In this document: positions 1-10,906 of the stretch, piece after piece
Position numbering within the stretch: the stretch's first letter is position 1
Layout: each line of letters opens with the position of its first letter
Source: Cinnamomum chago
Lineage: Eukaryota > Streptophyta > Magnoliopsida > Laurales > Lauraceae
Assembly: GCA_038049695.1 (NCBI GenBank)
Contig: CP142451.1
Span: 42,667,001-42,731,000, forward strand
DNA: 64,000 nt
Direction: 5' to 3'
The notes under the pieces: model-generated
Database searches by the model: none
Told to the model about the DNA's origin: nothing
What the model saw: the letters and a program-made list of their open reading frames with translations, nothing else
Made by a program: the position numbers and the translations under genes

Positions 1-287
1 AGGGTTATTGCTTAGCCTAGTAAAAAGCATACTTAGTGGAATCCGGTGGGGTGTTGGAGACACAAGCCGGTAGTGGATGTAGGCACGTTGGCCGAACCAC
101 TATAAATATTGTGTTGTGGTGCATGCTTTTGTGGTGATTGCTTATTTGAGCTTCCGCATTTTTTCTTATAATCACCACTTGTGACTAGTTTAGTTTAAGA
201 AATTAAAATTGGTCATAATTAGTCATTAGTTGTAGCTCACCCTATTCACCCCCCCTCCTCTAGGGTTAGGATCCTCGTGGACTTTCA
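1..287 (+). repeat. A-family LTR, 3' end (element continues left of window)
   Basis: This is the last part of an A-family (Sirevirus-type) LTR. It carries one unit of the GCTTAGCC/AAAAGC minisatellite, the conserved block AAGCCGGTAGTGGATGTAGG with GGCCGAACCACTATAAAT, the GTGGTGATT/AATCACCAC stem with CTTCCGCA in its loop, the C-run after CCCTATTCA, and the terminal GGACTTTCA. The next base, 288, matches base 7588 of the B1 3' LTR, so this LTR lies inside the 5' LTR of B1. Whether it is a solo LTR or the 3' LTR of a longer element cannot be seen. Confidence 0.85.
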
Positions 288-1823
288 TCTTATACTTAAA
301 ATATCTTCACAACCAGTGATGAGATTGGGCATCTCATCTGACAAGGTTGCAACACTTTGATCACTATGAGATAGTGTGATTTGTCTCGATCATCAGAATG
401 TAAGATTCTGGATCATAGTGCTGGTACATTGGATGTATTGAAGGACCATGAGAAACACCTTATATACACTGTCTTTATTTTAAGGTCTGCTCTCATAATT
501 CCCTAGCAATAGGCTCATAATCCTGAGACATTAATGAACTCAAGTTTCTATCTATTCATTTGCTTTGAGTCACCAATGAGTGAGGCCAACTGTAGGTCAA
601 CACCTCGGTGTCTTGGGTACGTGGTAGTAGGACTGTGGGAACATGCAATGATCAAGATGGAATCTATCTACATTATCCCCTTGTGCCAATTAATGGATTT
701 ATCATTGGTAAGTGCGCACCCATTCCAATTAAGAGTTAATTGGAGCGGTACCAAATGATCACTATAGTTAATTGGGGCTCAAGGATAATAAGATGTGGAT
801 CTAAGATTTGATGAGACAGATTTATTCCAATTGATCCATGGATAATGATAGAGGGGCCTACTTGTGGTAATTGGGAAGTTTAAGGTCTTCATTATAATTT
901 ATTCCTAAGACTGGAGTGCAATTGCATTTATATAGTGGAGTTATTTGCAATTAACTATGGGCCTGGATTGCACATGAGATGTGGGGTCGCGTGTCCCAGT
1001 TGGAGCCAGCTTTCTAAGGAATCCCTAGTGGTCCCCACGCTAGCCCAAATTATTAGAAAGATACTAATTATAGTAGAACTCTAAAAGGAAGTAGAAAGTT
1101 ACTATTTCTATTTGAAGTGAGACTTCTAATAGTGGTAATAGTAAGTTACTAATTATTAATGGAAGTAGGACTTCTATTTTAATTAGTAAAAGAGGAAGTT
1201 ACTAATCATATTTGGAGTAAGACTTCTAATTGTGATTTAGTAAGCAACTAATTGTTGTGGAAGTAAGACTTCTATTTCAATTAGAATGAGGTGGTTGCTT
1301 AAGTGCTATAAAAAGGGGAGAGGAGTGTATTGGACGTTTTTTATGCTCATCCCATACTGGAATTCACGCCCAATACCCTTTGTGCAAGTGTTGCACTCTC
1401 CTTTTCCTCTCCTTCTTCTAGTTTCTCTTCTAGTTTCCTTTTGGGTTTTTCTCTTGGAGATTCCACCATCTTCTTGAGAAAAGAGAATCTAATACGGGTC
1501 ATAGCGTGGAAGATCAAAAGGTGCTGGAGATTCTGATTTGATTAAGTGAAAGCGTTCATCATCAAAGAAAGAACTCAAATTCTCCATTAGAGCACAACAA
1601 AGCTCCAAAGGTATATCTACATCTTTGTATGCTGTAGATTTCGTGGTTGCATGTTTATGTGCTATTTTCTATCTTCTAGATAGGTTATGTTGCTGTACAT
1701 GGTTTATGAGATTGAGGGATTACATCCTGGATTGGGTTTATTGCATTCTAGATAATTGATCCCTGCATCAAGTGGGTCAAAAGGTTTTGAAACCTGTCTG
1801 GAAGGCCCACCTAGTTTCCAACA
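288..1823 (+). repeat. B1 5' LTR (part)
   Basis: Matches 7588-9123 base for base at a constant offset. It ends TTTCCAACA directly before the primer site. It contains a TATA box at 1307 and four upstream repeat units. Short open frames here, such as the Leu/Ser-rich one near 1286, recur identically in the 3' LTR and are not genes. Confidence 0.93.
1090..1316 (+). promoter_or_regulatory. B1 LTR promoter: ACTTCTA repeats and TATA box
   Basis: TATAAAAAGG lies at 1307-1316. Upstream are four imperfect units of about 48 bases, with the core ACTTCTA at 1122, 1170, 1222 and 1268. Most units begin with GGAAGT or GTAAG, so each core forms a small dyad (GAAGT...ACTTC). The same block is at 8390-8616 in the 3' LTR, and in the B solo LTR with its TATA at 44825. 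A promoter role is inferred from position. Confidence 0.6.
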
Positions 1824-1836
1824 ATTGGTATCAGAG
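1824..1836 (+). other. B1 primer-binding site
   Basis: ATTGGTATCAGAG directly follows the LTR end. This is the usual complement of the 3' end of initiator tRNA-Met used by plant copia elements. Confidence 0.85.
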
Positions 1837-3641
1837 ACATACCTCATCTCTAATCATGTTAGATCAGCAAGCTTGCTCCAATCTTTGCATGAGATGCGAA
1901 GAAGATGAAGCAAGGGCTATGTAAGGATCATTTATGATTGGGTTTGTTTACTCTATGAAGTAAATCCATGTTTGGATAGTCACAAAGGGTTTAATTTTGA
2001 TGGAAGGATGGTAGGATGCCATTGAGGGTCTTCAAAAGTGTTTTGGAGGTGTTTGGACACGAATTGAAAAAATCCAATTTTCTGCCTTCGTCAGGCCGGT
2101 CGACCTGGCCTCGTGCTCGGTCGACTGGGTGCCTGTAGGGTCGGTCGACCGAGCCCTCTGGCCGGTCGACCGGGAACACATGATCACTTTATTATTTGAT
2201 CCGGATTTTTTGGTGACCGGTCAGCTCGACCACCGCCGGGGGACACCCCCGGACCCCCTCTGCGAAGTGCATATATTAAAAGGGTGGTTACTTTTGGCAT
2301 CTTGTTTTTCCATTGTGGTTTGGTAACCTGGTTTTGTGAGATGCTTGGTTGTATGAGATACTAACTTGCAGATGATCATGTCCTCTCCATATGGCCCACG
2401 AGTCTTTTGCTTTCTATTTATGGTTAATGGTTTGTTTAAGGCTGAATGTAAAGGGCGTCATGGTTTCCTTGGTTTCCCGTGAAAGGGCAAGGCATGATTA
2501 ATTCCCCTATAGTCCTTTTATTTCCATGTTTAGATTACCATGTAAGTCTCATAATCGAGACATAGGAATTTATGTAATTTTTATAAATTTATAAATTTTG
2601 GCGATGTCCGAGACGAAGAAGGAAAGCGATGTTGGACTCCTAATCAAAGAGTTTGAAGATTACCAAAAGAGTTTTGGAGTTGCCCAAAGAGTTGGAGGAA
2701 TTCCAAAGTTTTGGAAAGTCTAGAAGTCCAAGAAGTCTATTCCGCAAGGGCCATGTGGAGGAGAGGACTAGTTTCTATTTTTTAGCACTTTCTATTTATG
2801 GATGAATGCTTAATTTAGAATGTTTCCAAATCTGATCCAAACATAGTAAGTTACTAAAATTGGTCAAATCAAATTAATTTTTGGAAAGAGTTCTAATTAG
2901 TGTTGATGACCAATGAGATGGACACATTGGTAACACTAGTTTAGAAACTGGACTTTCCTTAAAATAACTTGACTTGGAACCAATCTTAGATCATATCATG
3001 AGATGATTTGATGTTCATATGTATACATGTGGGCCCTAATACCTTACAAAGAAATCCTCAATTCTAAAATATTAAGTGGGAGCGGGGCATTTATATTTAG
3101 AAATCCCCATGGTTTTCTACCATAGGTCCATTGTAAGGAAAGTATTAGCCTTGCGCCATCTTGAGAATGGTCGTTCCCCACGGATGGCTTTTACTTGTCT
3201 GGCTACTAGATATGGATCTCCTATGGATAGTGTTGGTGAGATGGGGCGGGGGCCCACTCCCCAAGGAGGAGCTGCTCGCAACGGTTGTCATGCAATGCTA
3301 GTTGGTGGGTCACACTTAACTAAAATAATGATGTAGTATCCCCAAGGATTTGCCTCATGTATTTTAGAAACCGAAGCTAATTGGGAGTCATTGATTATTT
3401 GGTATGAGTACCTAGATAATAATAAATGAAGGGGATCATGGAAAGTTAGTCTTAATCCTAATTATGACCAACTTTGATCCGCACCAATCTAGGTGGTATT
3501 CGCACTCCCTAAGGAGGCATACCGATGTATTCTGAATTTAGTGGTTATGAGGATTCCACATAAATTTGGTAGAATACTAAACCCTAATGTCATTTAAATT
3601 CATTAATTATATGTATGATTATGTGCTACAGTATTTCAAGC
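1837..3641 (+). other. B1 untranslated leader with GGTCGACC palindromes
   Basis: About 1.8 kb between the primer site and gag with no supported gene. At 2095-2240 it has a GC-rich cluster with three exact GGTCGACC palindromes and several one-base variants. The open frame at 1991-2179 that repeats VDRP is a translation artefact of this cluster. The same leader is present on the minus strand in B2 (10907-12972), including the cluster (12635-12725). Confidence 0.75.
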
Positions 3642-6600
3642 ATGAATTCAAATACTTTCAATCCACTTGCGACCATCCTCAACCAGAATAAGTTGATGGA
3701 ATTCAACTTTATAGACTGGAAAAGAACCCTGGATATTATCCTGACAGCTTCAGGATGCAGATATGTCCTTACCATACCCCCCCCTTCCTGAGCCTGAGCT
3801 TCATGCACCTCAGTATGAAAAGGACCTTTACACTGAATGGACAAAAGACAATGAGGTAGCCAGATGTTTTATACTGGCATCCATGTCTAGTGTTTTACAA
3901 CACCAACATCAATCCTATAAGTCAGCATACGATATTATATCGAACTTAAAGGAGATGTTTGCGGACCAGGTTAGACCTGCTAGGCAAGCTGCTATGAAGG
4001 TGCTGATAAACACTAAGATGACTGAGGGAACCCCAGTACAAAAACATTTGCTGAAAATGAGTCTAGCACTAAATGAGTTAGATGTACTGAGTGTTACGAT
4101 TGATAAAGAATCGCAGATCGACATGATCCTTCAATCACTACCGGATTCTTTCAATCATTTTGAGATCAATTATAATAAATTGGAAATGACTATAGCTGAG
4201 CTGTCTCGCCAGCTGGTAGTGACTGAGGAAATCATGAAGAAAGAAAAAAATTCCCTCATGACAGAAAAGTCATTTGCTAGGACCAAGCCGAAAGGCAAAG
4301 ACCGAGATAGTAAGAAGAAATCAGTCATCAAGGGTCCTAATGTGGAGAATGGTTCTACTTGTAGTATGGCCAAGGCTAAGGGTACGGGAGTAAAACGAAA
4401 GTGTTTCCATTGTGGTAAGACAGGACATTGGAAAAGGAATTGTCCAGAATATCTGTCTAAAAAGACCTCAGGTATGATTGAGTCACTTGTTTCTGAAGTT
4501 AGTTTTGCAACTTGTACTTCAGAATCTTGGTGTATGGACTCCAAGGCAACTGATCACATATGTAATTCGTTGCAGGGGTTCAGGGAAACCAGGAGGTTCA
4601 GTGATGGAGAAATCATTGTCAACCTAGGATCTGATCCTAAGGCAGAGGATGTTTCAGTGGGAGTTATTACATTATGTTTTACAAATGATAAATTGGTTTT
4701 GTCAGACACGTTATATGTACCGTCTTTACGGCGGAATTCAATTTCAGTTTCTAGTTTGGTGAATAAGAGTTATTCTATTACTCTTGGTACTGAAATTGTC
4801 ATAAAGAGATACAGTACTTTTATGTATTCTGACAAGGTAATCAATGGAATTTATTTGTTTATCCCACAATGTATGAGATACATGATACTGAAACAACTAA
4901 TAGACTATCATTAAAGAGGAAACCACCTTCATCTGATCCAACAAAACTTTGGCACTTGAGGCTAGGTCATACAAACCTAAACATGATTGACAGGCTAGTG
5001 AAAGATGGTATCTTGCCTTCATTGGCTATAGAACCAATGCCTGTCTGTGGGTCCTGTCTGGATGGTAAAATGACCAAAAGGGCCCTTTTTCATCAAAGGG
5101 CAATAGGGCCAAAGATATGTTGGAATTAGTGTATATTGATGTGTATGGACCCATTAATGTCAGAGTAGTGGGAGGATATCTCTTCGCTGATTTTATGGGA
5201 TACTTATCAGAAAATGGGATTTTATCCCAGTTGTCTGCTCCTGGTATGCCTCAACAGAACGGAGTAGCAAAAGGAAGGAACCAGACTCTTTTAGATATGA
5301 TCAGGTCTATACTGAGTTTCTCAGGATTACCTATATCCTTTTAGGGATACACCTTGGATACTGCGATGTACATACTAAACCTCGTACCATCTAAGTCTAT
5401 ACCTAAGACTCCCTAGGAGTTGTGGATTGGGCGAAAGCCTAGTCTACAACATTTATACATTTAGGGTTGTCCGGCACATGTGCTAAAGGTTAATACGGAT
5501 CAGTTGGAAGCGAAGTCGGAAGTATGCACGTTTGTAGGATATCCTAAATGAACTAAAGGTTGGTTATTCTATAATCCCAGAGAGCAGAAAGTGATGGTGA
5601 GCATTAATGCGGTTTTTCTAGAGGAAGATTATATGATAGACCAGAAACCTTTAAAAAAAAGGTAATCTTAGAAGAAGTTCAAAAGCAAACAATTCCAAAT
5701 CCTAGTATGACCGAACCTAAGGAAGAAGCGCCCTTACTTAACCCAGTAATTACACCAGTGCCTTGTCATAGTGGGAGCATAGTTAGGCCCCCTGACAGGT
5801 TCTCGTTCTTAGGAGAGTCTTACGAGGCAGTCCCGGAAGAACTAGAACAAGATCCCTGTAACTATGATGAAGCAATTAATGACATAGATTCGGGACGTTG
5901 GCAAGATGCTATGAAAGCTGAGATGGAGTCTATGTACTCTAATCAGGTCTGGACATTTGTGGACTTGCCTGCCAATATCAAACTTATTGGGTGCAAGTGA
6001 GTCTACAAGAGAAACAGAGGACCAGATGGAAGAGTTGAGACCTTTAAAGGTCAGGCTTGTTGCGAAAGGATATACTCAGAAAGAAGATATCGATTATGAG
6101 GAAACCTTCTCGCCGGTAGCCATGCTCAAGTCCATCCGGATACTCTTATCCATAGCAGCTCATCTCGATTACGAGATTTAGCAAATGGATGTCAAGACGG
6201 CGTTTCTGAACGGCCATCTTGAGGAAGACATCTATATGATGCAGCCAGACGATTTATAGTGAGTAACCAAAAGCAAAGAGTTTGCAAGCTGCAGAAGTCC
6301 ATTTATGAACTGAAGCAGGCATCCCAAACCTGGAACATTCGTTTTGACTAAGGAATCAATTCAGTTGATTTTTGTCAAAATCTGGATGAGTCATGAGTGT
6401 ACAGGAAAAGTAAAGGAGGCAGAGTAATTTTTCTAGTCGACGACATCCTTCTCCTAGAGAGTGGTATATGGATGTTGTCAACAGTAAAATGTTTAGTTGG
6501 CTAAGACTTTTGATATGAAGGACATGGGAGAAGTCAGTCGCATCCTAGGGATCAAACTCCATTGAGACCGGATAAATAGGATGATAGGCTTATCCCAATA

Positions 6601-7200
6601 TGCATACATAGATAAGGTACTTGTACGGTTTGCTATGCAAGACTCCAAGAAGGGTATTACACCTTTCAGGTATGGAGTGCACCTTTCCAAGAATCAGTGT
6701 CCCAAGACACCTGAGGAAAAGGAGCAGATGATGTCGATACCATACGCTTCCGGTGTTGGTAGCCTCATGTATGCTATGCTATATACTATACTGGATATCT
6801 GTCATGCACTGGGCTTAGTCAACAGTTATCAGTCTAACCCAGGTCCTAACCATTGGACTGTTGTAAGATGTGTTCTCAAATCCTTGAGAAGGACTAGAGA
6901 TTACATGTTGTTTTATGGCAATAATGAGTTAATTCCAGTCGGTTACACATATTCTGACTTCATGTCAGATAAGGATTCCAAGATATCAACTTCTGGGTAT
7001 GTGTTTATGCTATAGCTGCTTGAGAAGCAACTAAAGAAGCAGATTGACTCAAAAGATTCCTTATAGAACTTAGAGTGGTATTTATGGCAAGACAGCCGCT
7101 CACAGTTTACTGTGATAACAGCAGGGTAGTCGATAAGTCCAAGGAACCCAGGAGCCAAAAACATGTATAGAGGTAGTTACACATGGTCGGAGAGATTGTG
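3642..7200 (+). pseudogene. B1 gag-pol region, broken copia polyprotein
   Basis: The gag part starts near 3642. It reads as a copia gag domain followed by the zinc knuckle CFHCGKTGHWKRNC (about 4400-4445), which would package RNA. A protease-like motif follows near 4530. Next are the pre-integrase zinc-binding stretch LWHLRLGHTNLNM (about 4950), integrase with PQQNGVA (about 5250), reverse transcriptase wording QMDVKTAFLNGHLEED (about 6182) and RNase H with the GYTYSDF region (about 6940). The family normally encodes one polyprotein of about 1300 residues. This copy is broken in many places and cannot make it. Confidence in the copia assignment is high and in the Angela lineage moderate. Confidence 0.88.
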
Positions 7201-7344
7201 CAGAGAGGTGATACTGCTATCACCTAGACAGACTCTGCAGACAATCAGGGAGAATCCCTTTACTAAGCCTTTGACTACCAAAGTTTTTTGAGTAACATGT
7301 AGATGGGATGGGCATGAGATGCAACCCTGACTGGCATTGAGCCC

Positions 7345-7354
7345 AAGTGGGAGA
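7345..7354 (+). other. B1 polypurine tract
   Basis: AAGTGGGAGA lies just before the LTR start TGTTAGATTG. It is the expected plus-strand primer for reverse transcription. Confidence 0.8.
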
Positions 7355-7355
7355 T

Positions 7356-9123
7356 TGTTAGATTGTATGGTCTCAATCCATCAATTGATGTAATAAATTG
7401 ATTAATTTCTTTATTTATCAATATAATCATGCTTTACTTTCATGAGATGAATGGTAATTTATTACTTTATGCACATGACCAATACATATGACATAATGGT
7501 TCATGAGATGAACCGGGTCCCATTAGTATATTAGATGTGATATATGTATATGGATGAGATCCACATACGGGAGATATGTGTCACATATCTTATACTTAAA
7601 ATATCTTCACAACCAGTGATGAGATTGGGCATCTCATCTGACAAGGTTGCAACACTTTGATCACTATGAGATAGTGTGATTTTTCTCGATCATCAGAATG
7701 TAAGATTCTGGATCATAGTGCTGGTACATTGGATGTATTGAAGGACCATGAGAAACACCTTATATACACTGTCTTTATTTTAAGGCCTGCTCTCATAATT
7801 CCCTAGCAATAGGCTCATAATCCTGAGACATTAATGAACTCAAGTTTCTATCTATTCATTTGCTTTGAGTCACCAATGAGTGAGGCCAACTGTAGGTCAA
7901 CACCTCGGTGTCTTGGGTACGTGGTAGTAGGACTGTGGGAACATGCAATGATCAAGATGAAATCTATCTACATTATCCCCTTGTGCCAATTAATGGATTT
8001 ATCATTGGTAAGTGCGCACCCATTCCAATTAAGAGTTAATTAGAGAGGTACCAAATGATCACTATAGTTAATTGGGGCTCAAGGATAATAAGATGTGGAT
8101 CTAAGATTGGATGAGACAGATTTATTCCAATTGATCAATGGATAATGATAGAGGGGCCTACTTGTGGTAATTGAGAAGTTTAGGGTCTTCATTATAATTT
8201 ATTCCTAAGACTGGAGTGCAATTGCATTTATATAGTGGAGTTATTTGCAATTAACTGTGGGCCCGGATTGCACATGAGATGTGGGGTCGCGTGTCCCAGT
8301 TGCAGCCAGATTTCTAAGGAATCCCTAGTGGTCCCCACGCTAGCCCAAATTATTAGAAAGATACTAATTATAGTAGAACTCTAAAAGGAAGTAGAAAGTT
8401 ACTATTTCTATTTAAAGTGAGACTTCTAATAGTGGTAATAGTAAGTTACTAATTATTAATGGAAGTAGGACTTCTATTTTAATTAGTAAAAGAGGAAGTT
8501 ACTAATCATATTTGGAGTAAGACTTCTAATTGTGATTTAGTAAGCAACTAATTGTTGTGGAAGTAAGACTTCTATTTCAATTAGAATGAGGTGGTTGCTT
8601 AAGTGCTATAAAAAGGGGAGAGGAGTGTATTGGACGTTTTTTATGCTCATCCCATACTGGAATTCACGCCCAATACCCTTTGTGCAAGTGTTGCACTCTC
8701 CTTTTCCTCTCCTTCTTCTAGTTTCTCTTCTAGTTTCCTTTAGGGTTTTTCTCTTGGAGATTCCACCATCTTCTTGAGAAAAGAGAATCTAATACGGGTC
8801 ATAGCGTGGAAGATCAAAAGGTGCTGGAGATTCTGATTTGATTAAGTGAAAGCGTTCATCATCAAAGAAAGAACTCAAATTCTCCATTAGAACACAGCAA
8901 AGCTCCAAAGGTATATCTACATCTTTGTATGCTGTAGATTTCGTGGTTGCATGTTTATGTATTATTTTCTATCTTCTAGATAGGTTATGTTACTGTACAT
9001 GGTTTATGAGATTGAGGGATTACATCCTGGATTGGGTTTATTGCCTTCTAGATAATTGATCCCTGCATCAAGTGGGTCAAAAGTTTTTGAAACCTGTCTG
9101 GAAGGCCCACCTAGTTTCCAACA
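7356..9123 (+). repeat. B1 3' LTR
   Basis: A complete LTR of 1768 bases running from TGTTAGATTG to TTTCCAACA, with TG...CA ends. The TATA box is at 8607. It is followed by TTCGG, the probable right target duplication, inside a C-family LTR. Confidence 0.92.
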
Positions 9124-10400
9124 TTCGGTTGGCCTGCGGTTAGCCGAAATGGGGATTTCGGCTAGCCGCCAGTTGACCGACGCTGCACGGGAAGTGCAGC
9201 TCAGTGCAGATATTTCACATTTTTCTTCTTGTTCTCATTCCACCTGCACTCCCCTGAGCCTACATGCTCTCCAAGGGATAAAACACACATTTCCTAACAC
9301 AAATTGAGACAACACATTCCCATTCTCCAATCTAAAACAAAATCCCCAAATTTTCCATTCAAGACATAAAATTTCAATGAATGAAAAGAATGAAAAGAAA
9401 ACAATCCAATGCACCCATGCTATAATCCATCGTAGATTGGTTACTTGCATTAGTCAAAGATGCCACAAACCTCTTCAAGCACTTCCACTCAAGCTAATCC
9501 CAAGAACTACAAAACCCATGAAAACCACACAAAAACTCACTCAATCTTGAAAACAAGAAACCCATTTTACCAAAAGGGTTTGTAAACATGAAAAACAAGA
9601 TTTTTAAGGAGCCAAAAAGACTTCATTAAGGAGATGGGTTGGAGCTCTTACCTAGACAAGGCCAAACAAGAGAGAAGGAAGAGAATTGGAGCTCTTGCCC
9701 AACAAGGAACTTCAAGAAATTTGCATCAATGGAAAGCTTAGGGTGAGAGGAAGAAGATGATGGTCTTGAAATTCTCTTTGAAGTCTTCTAGCTTGATCAT
9801 TCAATAGGACAAAGTTGAAAGAAAAAGCTTTCTCTCCTTTGGCTGCTCTAGGGTTAGGGTTTTGAGAATGAAAAGAGTGAAAGAGAAGGAGAGTTGACTT
9901 AAACACTTGCAAATGGGACCCAATGAACTTGAACCTTGTATTGACAAAAACATGATCTTGCAGGCCTCGAATGACTTCGACGAAGAAGGATAAAATGATC
10001 CTCGAAATATCTAGTTTCCAAAAAGTATAGTTTTGGCATGGTCTTGAGATCTTGAAAATTGTGTCCAGATTTGTGCATAAAAGATAATTTTACCCTTTTT
10101 TTTTGGGCCAGAACTTGGGCTTTTGGGCTGAAAACGAAAGTTGTAACACATAGTAAAATCATTCAAATGAAATCAAAATCACAATTCAAAAAGGAAACCG
10201 ATACGATCCTCCCAAGCTTACACGTGCACTCAGACCTTCCTGAGTGTATCTGACTAATACTAAACGTTCTCAAAATTCCCAAAGCTATGTCCAAGACTAA
10301 AACTAATTATCTTCTAACCCAACGATGACTAAAACCCCCCTTAGGACTAAAGACACACTAATCTCATACTAATCGAATTGGTCTGGGTCGGGGTCTAACA
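9124..10400 (-). repeat. C1: C-family gypsy LTR, 5' portion, minus strand
   Basis: The reverse complement of this block matches the first part of the C2 LTR at 46678 onward. It starts TGTTAGACCCCGACCCAGAC (read leftward from 10400) and includes the palindromic ggcTAGCCGCCAG repeats now next to B1. B1 interrupts it at 9123, and the rest lies left of the window. It is itself inserted in B2 gag at 10400/10401. No coding capacity is visible. The short frames here are LTR shadows. Confidence 0.87.
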
Positions 10401-10906
10401 ACTCTGGTAGTGACTCAAGGATTATGTCAATCTGCGATTCTGCATCAATCGCAGCCCCCAGTACATCTAACTCATTCAATGAGTCCATCATTTTCAACAT
10501 GTGGTCCTATACTGGTGTGCCTTCAGCCATCTTGGTGCTTATAAGCACCCTCATAGCAGCCTGTCTAGCAGGCCTGCCCTGTTCCGCAAACATCTCCTTT
10601 AAGTTTGATATAATATCATATGCAGTCTTATAGGATTGATGTTGGTGTTGCAAAACACTAGACATGGATGCATGTATATAACATCTGGCCATCTCATCGC
10701 CTTTGGTCCACTTGGTGTAAAGTTCCTATTCTTCCTGTGATGCTTCCGGCACTGGCTCATCAAGGGGGGGGTTTGGTAAGGACATATTTATATCCTGAAG
10801 CTGTCAGGACTATATCCAGGTTCCATTTCCAGTCTACATAGTTGGATCCCACTAACTTATTTTGGTTGAGGATGGTCGCAAGTGGATTGAAAGTATTTGA
10901 ATTCAT
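10401..10906 (-). pseudogene. B2 gag, N-terminal part
   Basis: Translated on the minus strand it gives the same gag domain as B1, for example ASMSSVLQHQHQSYKTAYD and the LKEMFAEQGRPARQAAM stretch. It begins near 10906 at the position of the B1 start at 3642, and it is interrupted by the C1 LTR. It is a fossil fragment with no zinc knuckle in view. Confidence 0.8.

Larger units (their letters stand above)
288..9123 (+). mobile_element. B1: Ty1/copia retrotransposon, Angela/BARE-like, broken
   Basis: An LTR retrotransposon with LTRs of about 1.77 kb, an initiator-Met-type primer site after the 5' LTR, a gag-pol region and a polypurine tract before the 3' LTR. Domain order is gag, protease, integrase, reverse transcriptase, RNase H, which defines copia. 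The long LTRs and RNase H region wording such as GYTYSDFMSDKD resemble Angela/BARE-1, so that lineage is inferred. The first 232 bases of the 5' LTR lie left of the window because an A element is inserted there. Net length without that insertion would be about 9.07 kb. The two LTRs align at a constant offset of 7300 with about 22 substitutions in 1536 bases by hand count, so insertion was fairly recent. The coding region is broken, with roughly ten or more breaks. Confidence 0.9.

Noticed and set aside
534-758. Frame of 74 codons repeated at 7834-8043 and reversed at 14053-14259
   Set aside because: It is part of the B LTR. Its repetition is explained by LTR copies.
1991-2179. Frames repeating VDRP or GRP peptides here and near 14593-14885, 21613-21984, 23139-23493, 34320-34611 and 53069-53260
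   Set aside because: They are translations of GGTCGACC palindromes, open on both strands and in several frames, and they lie in LTRs or leaders.
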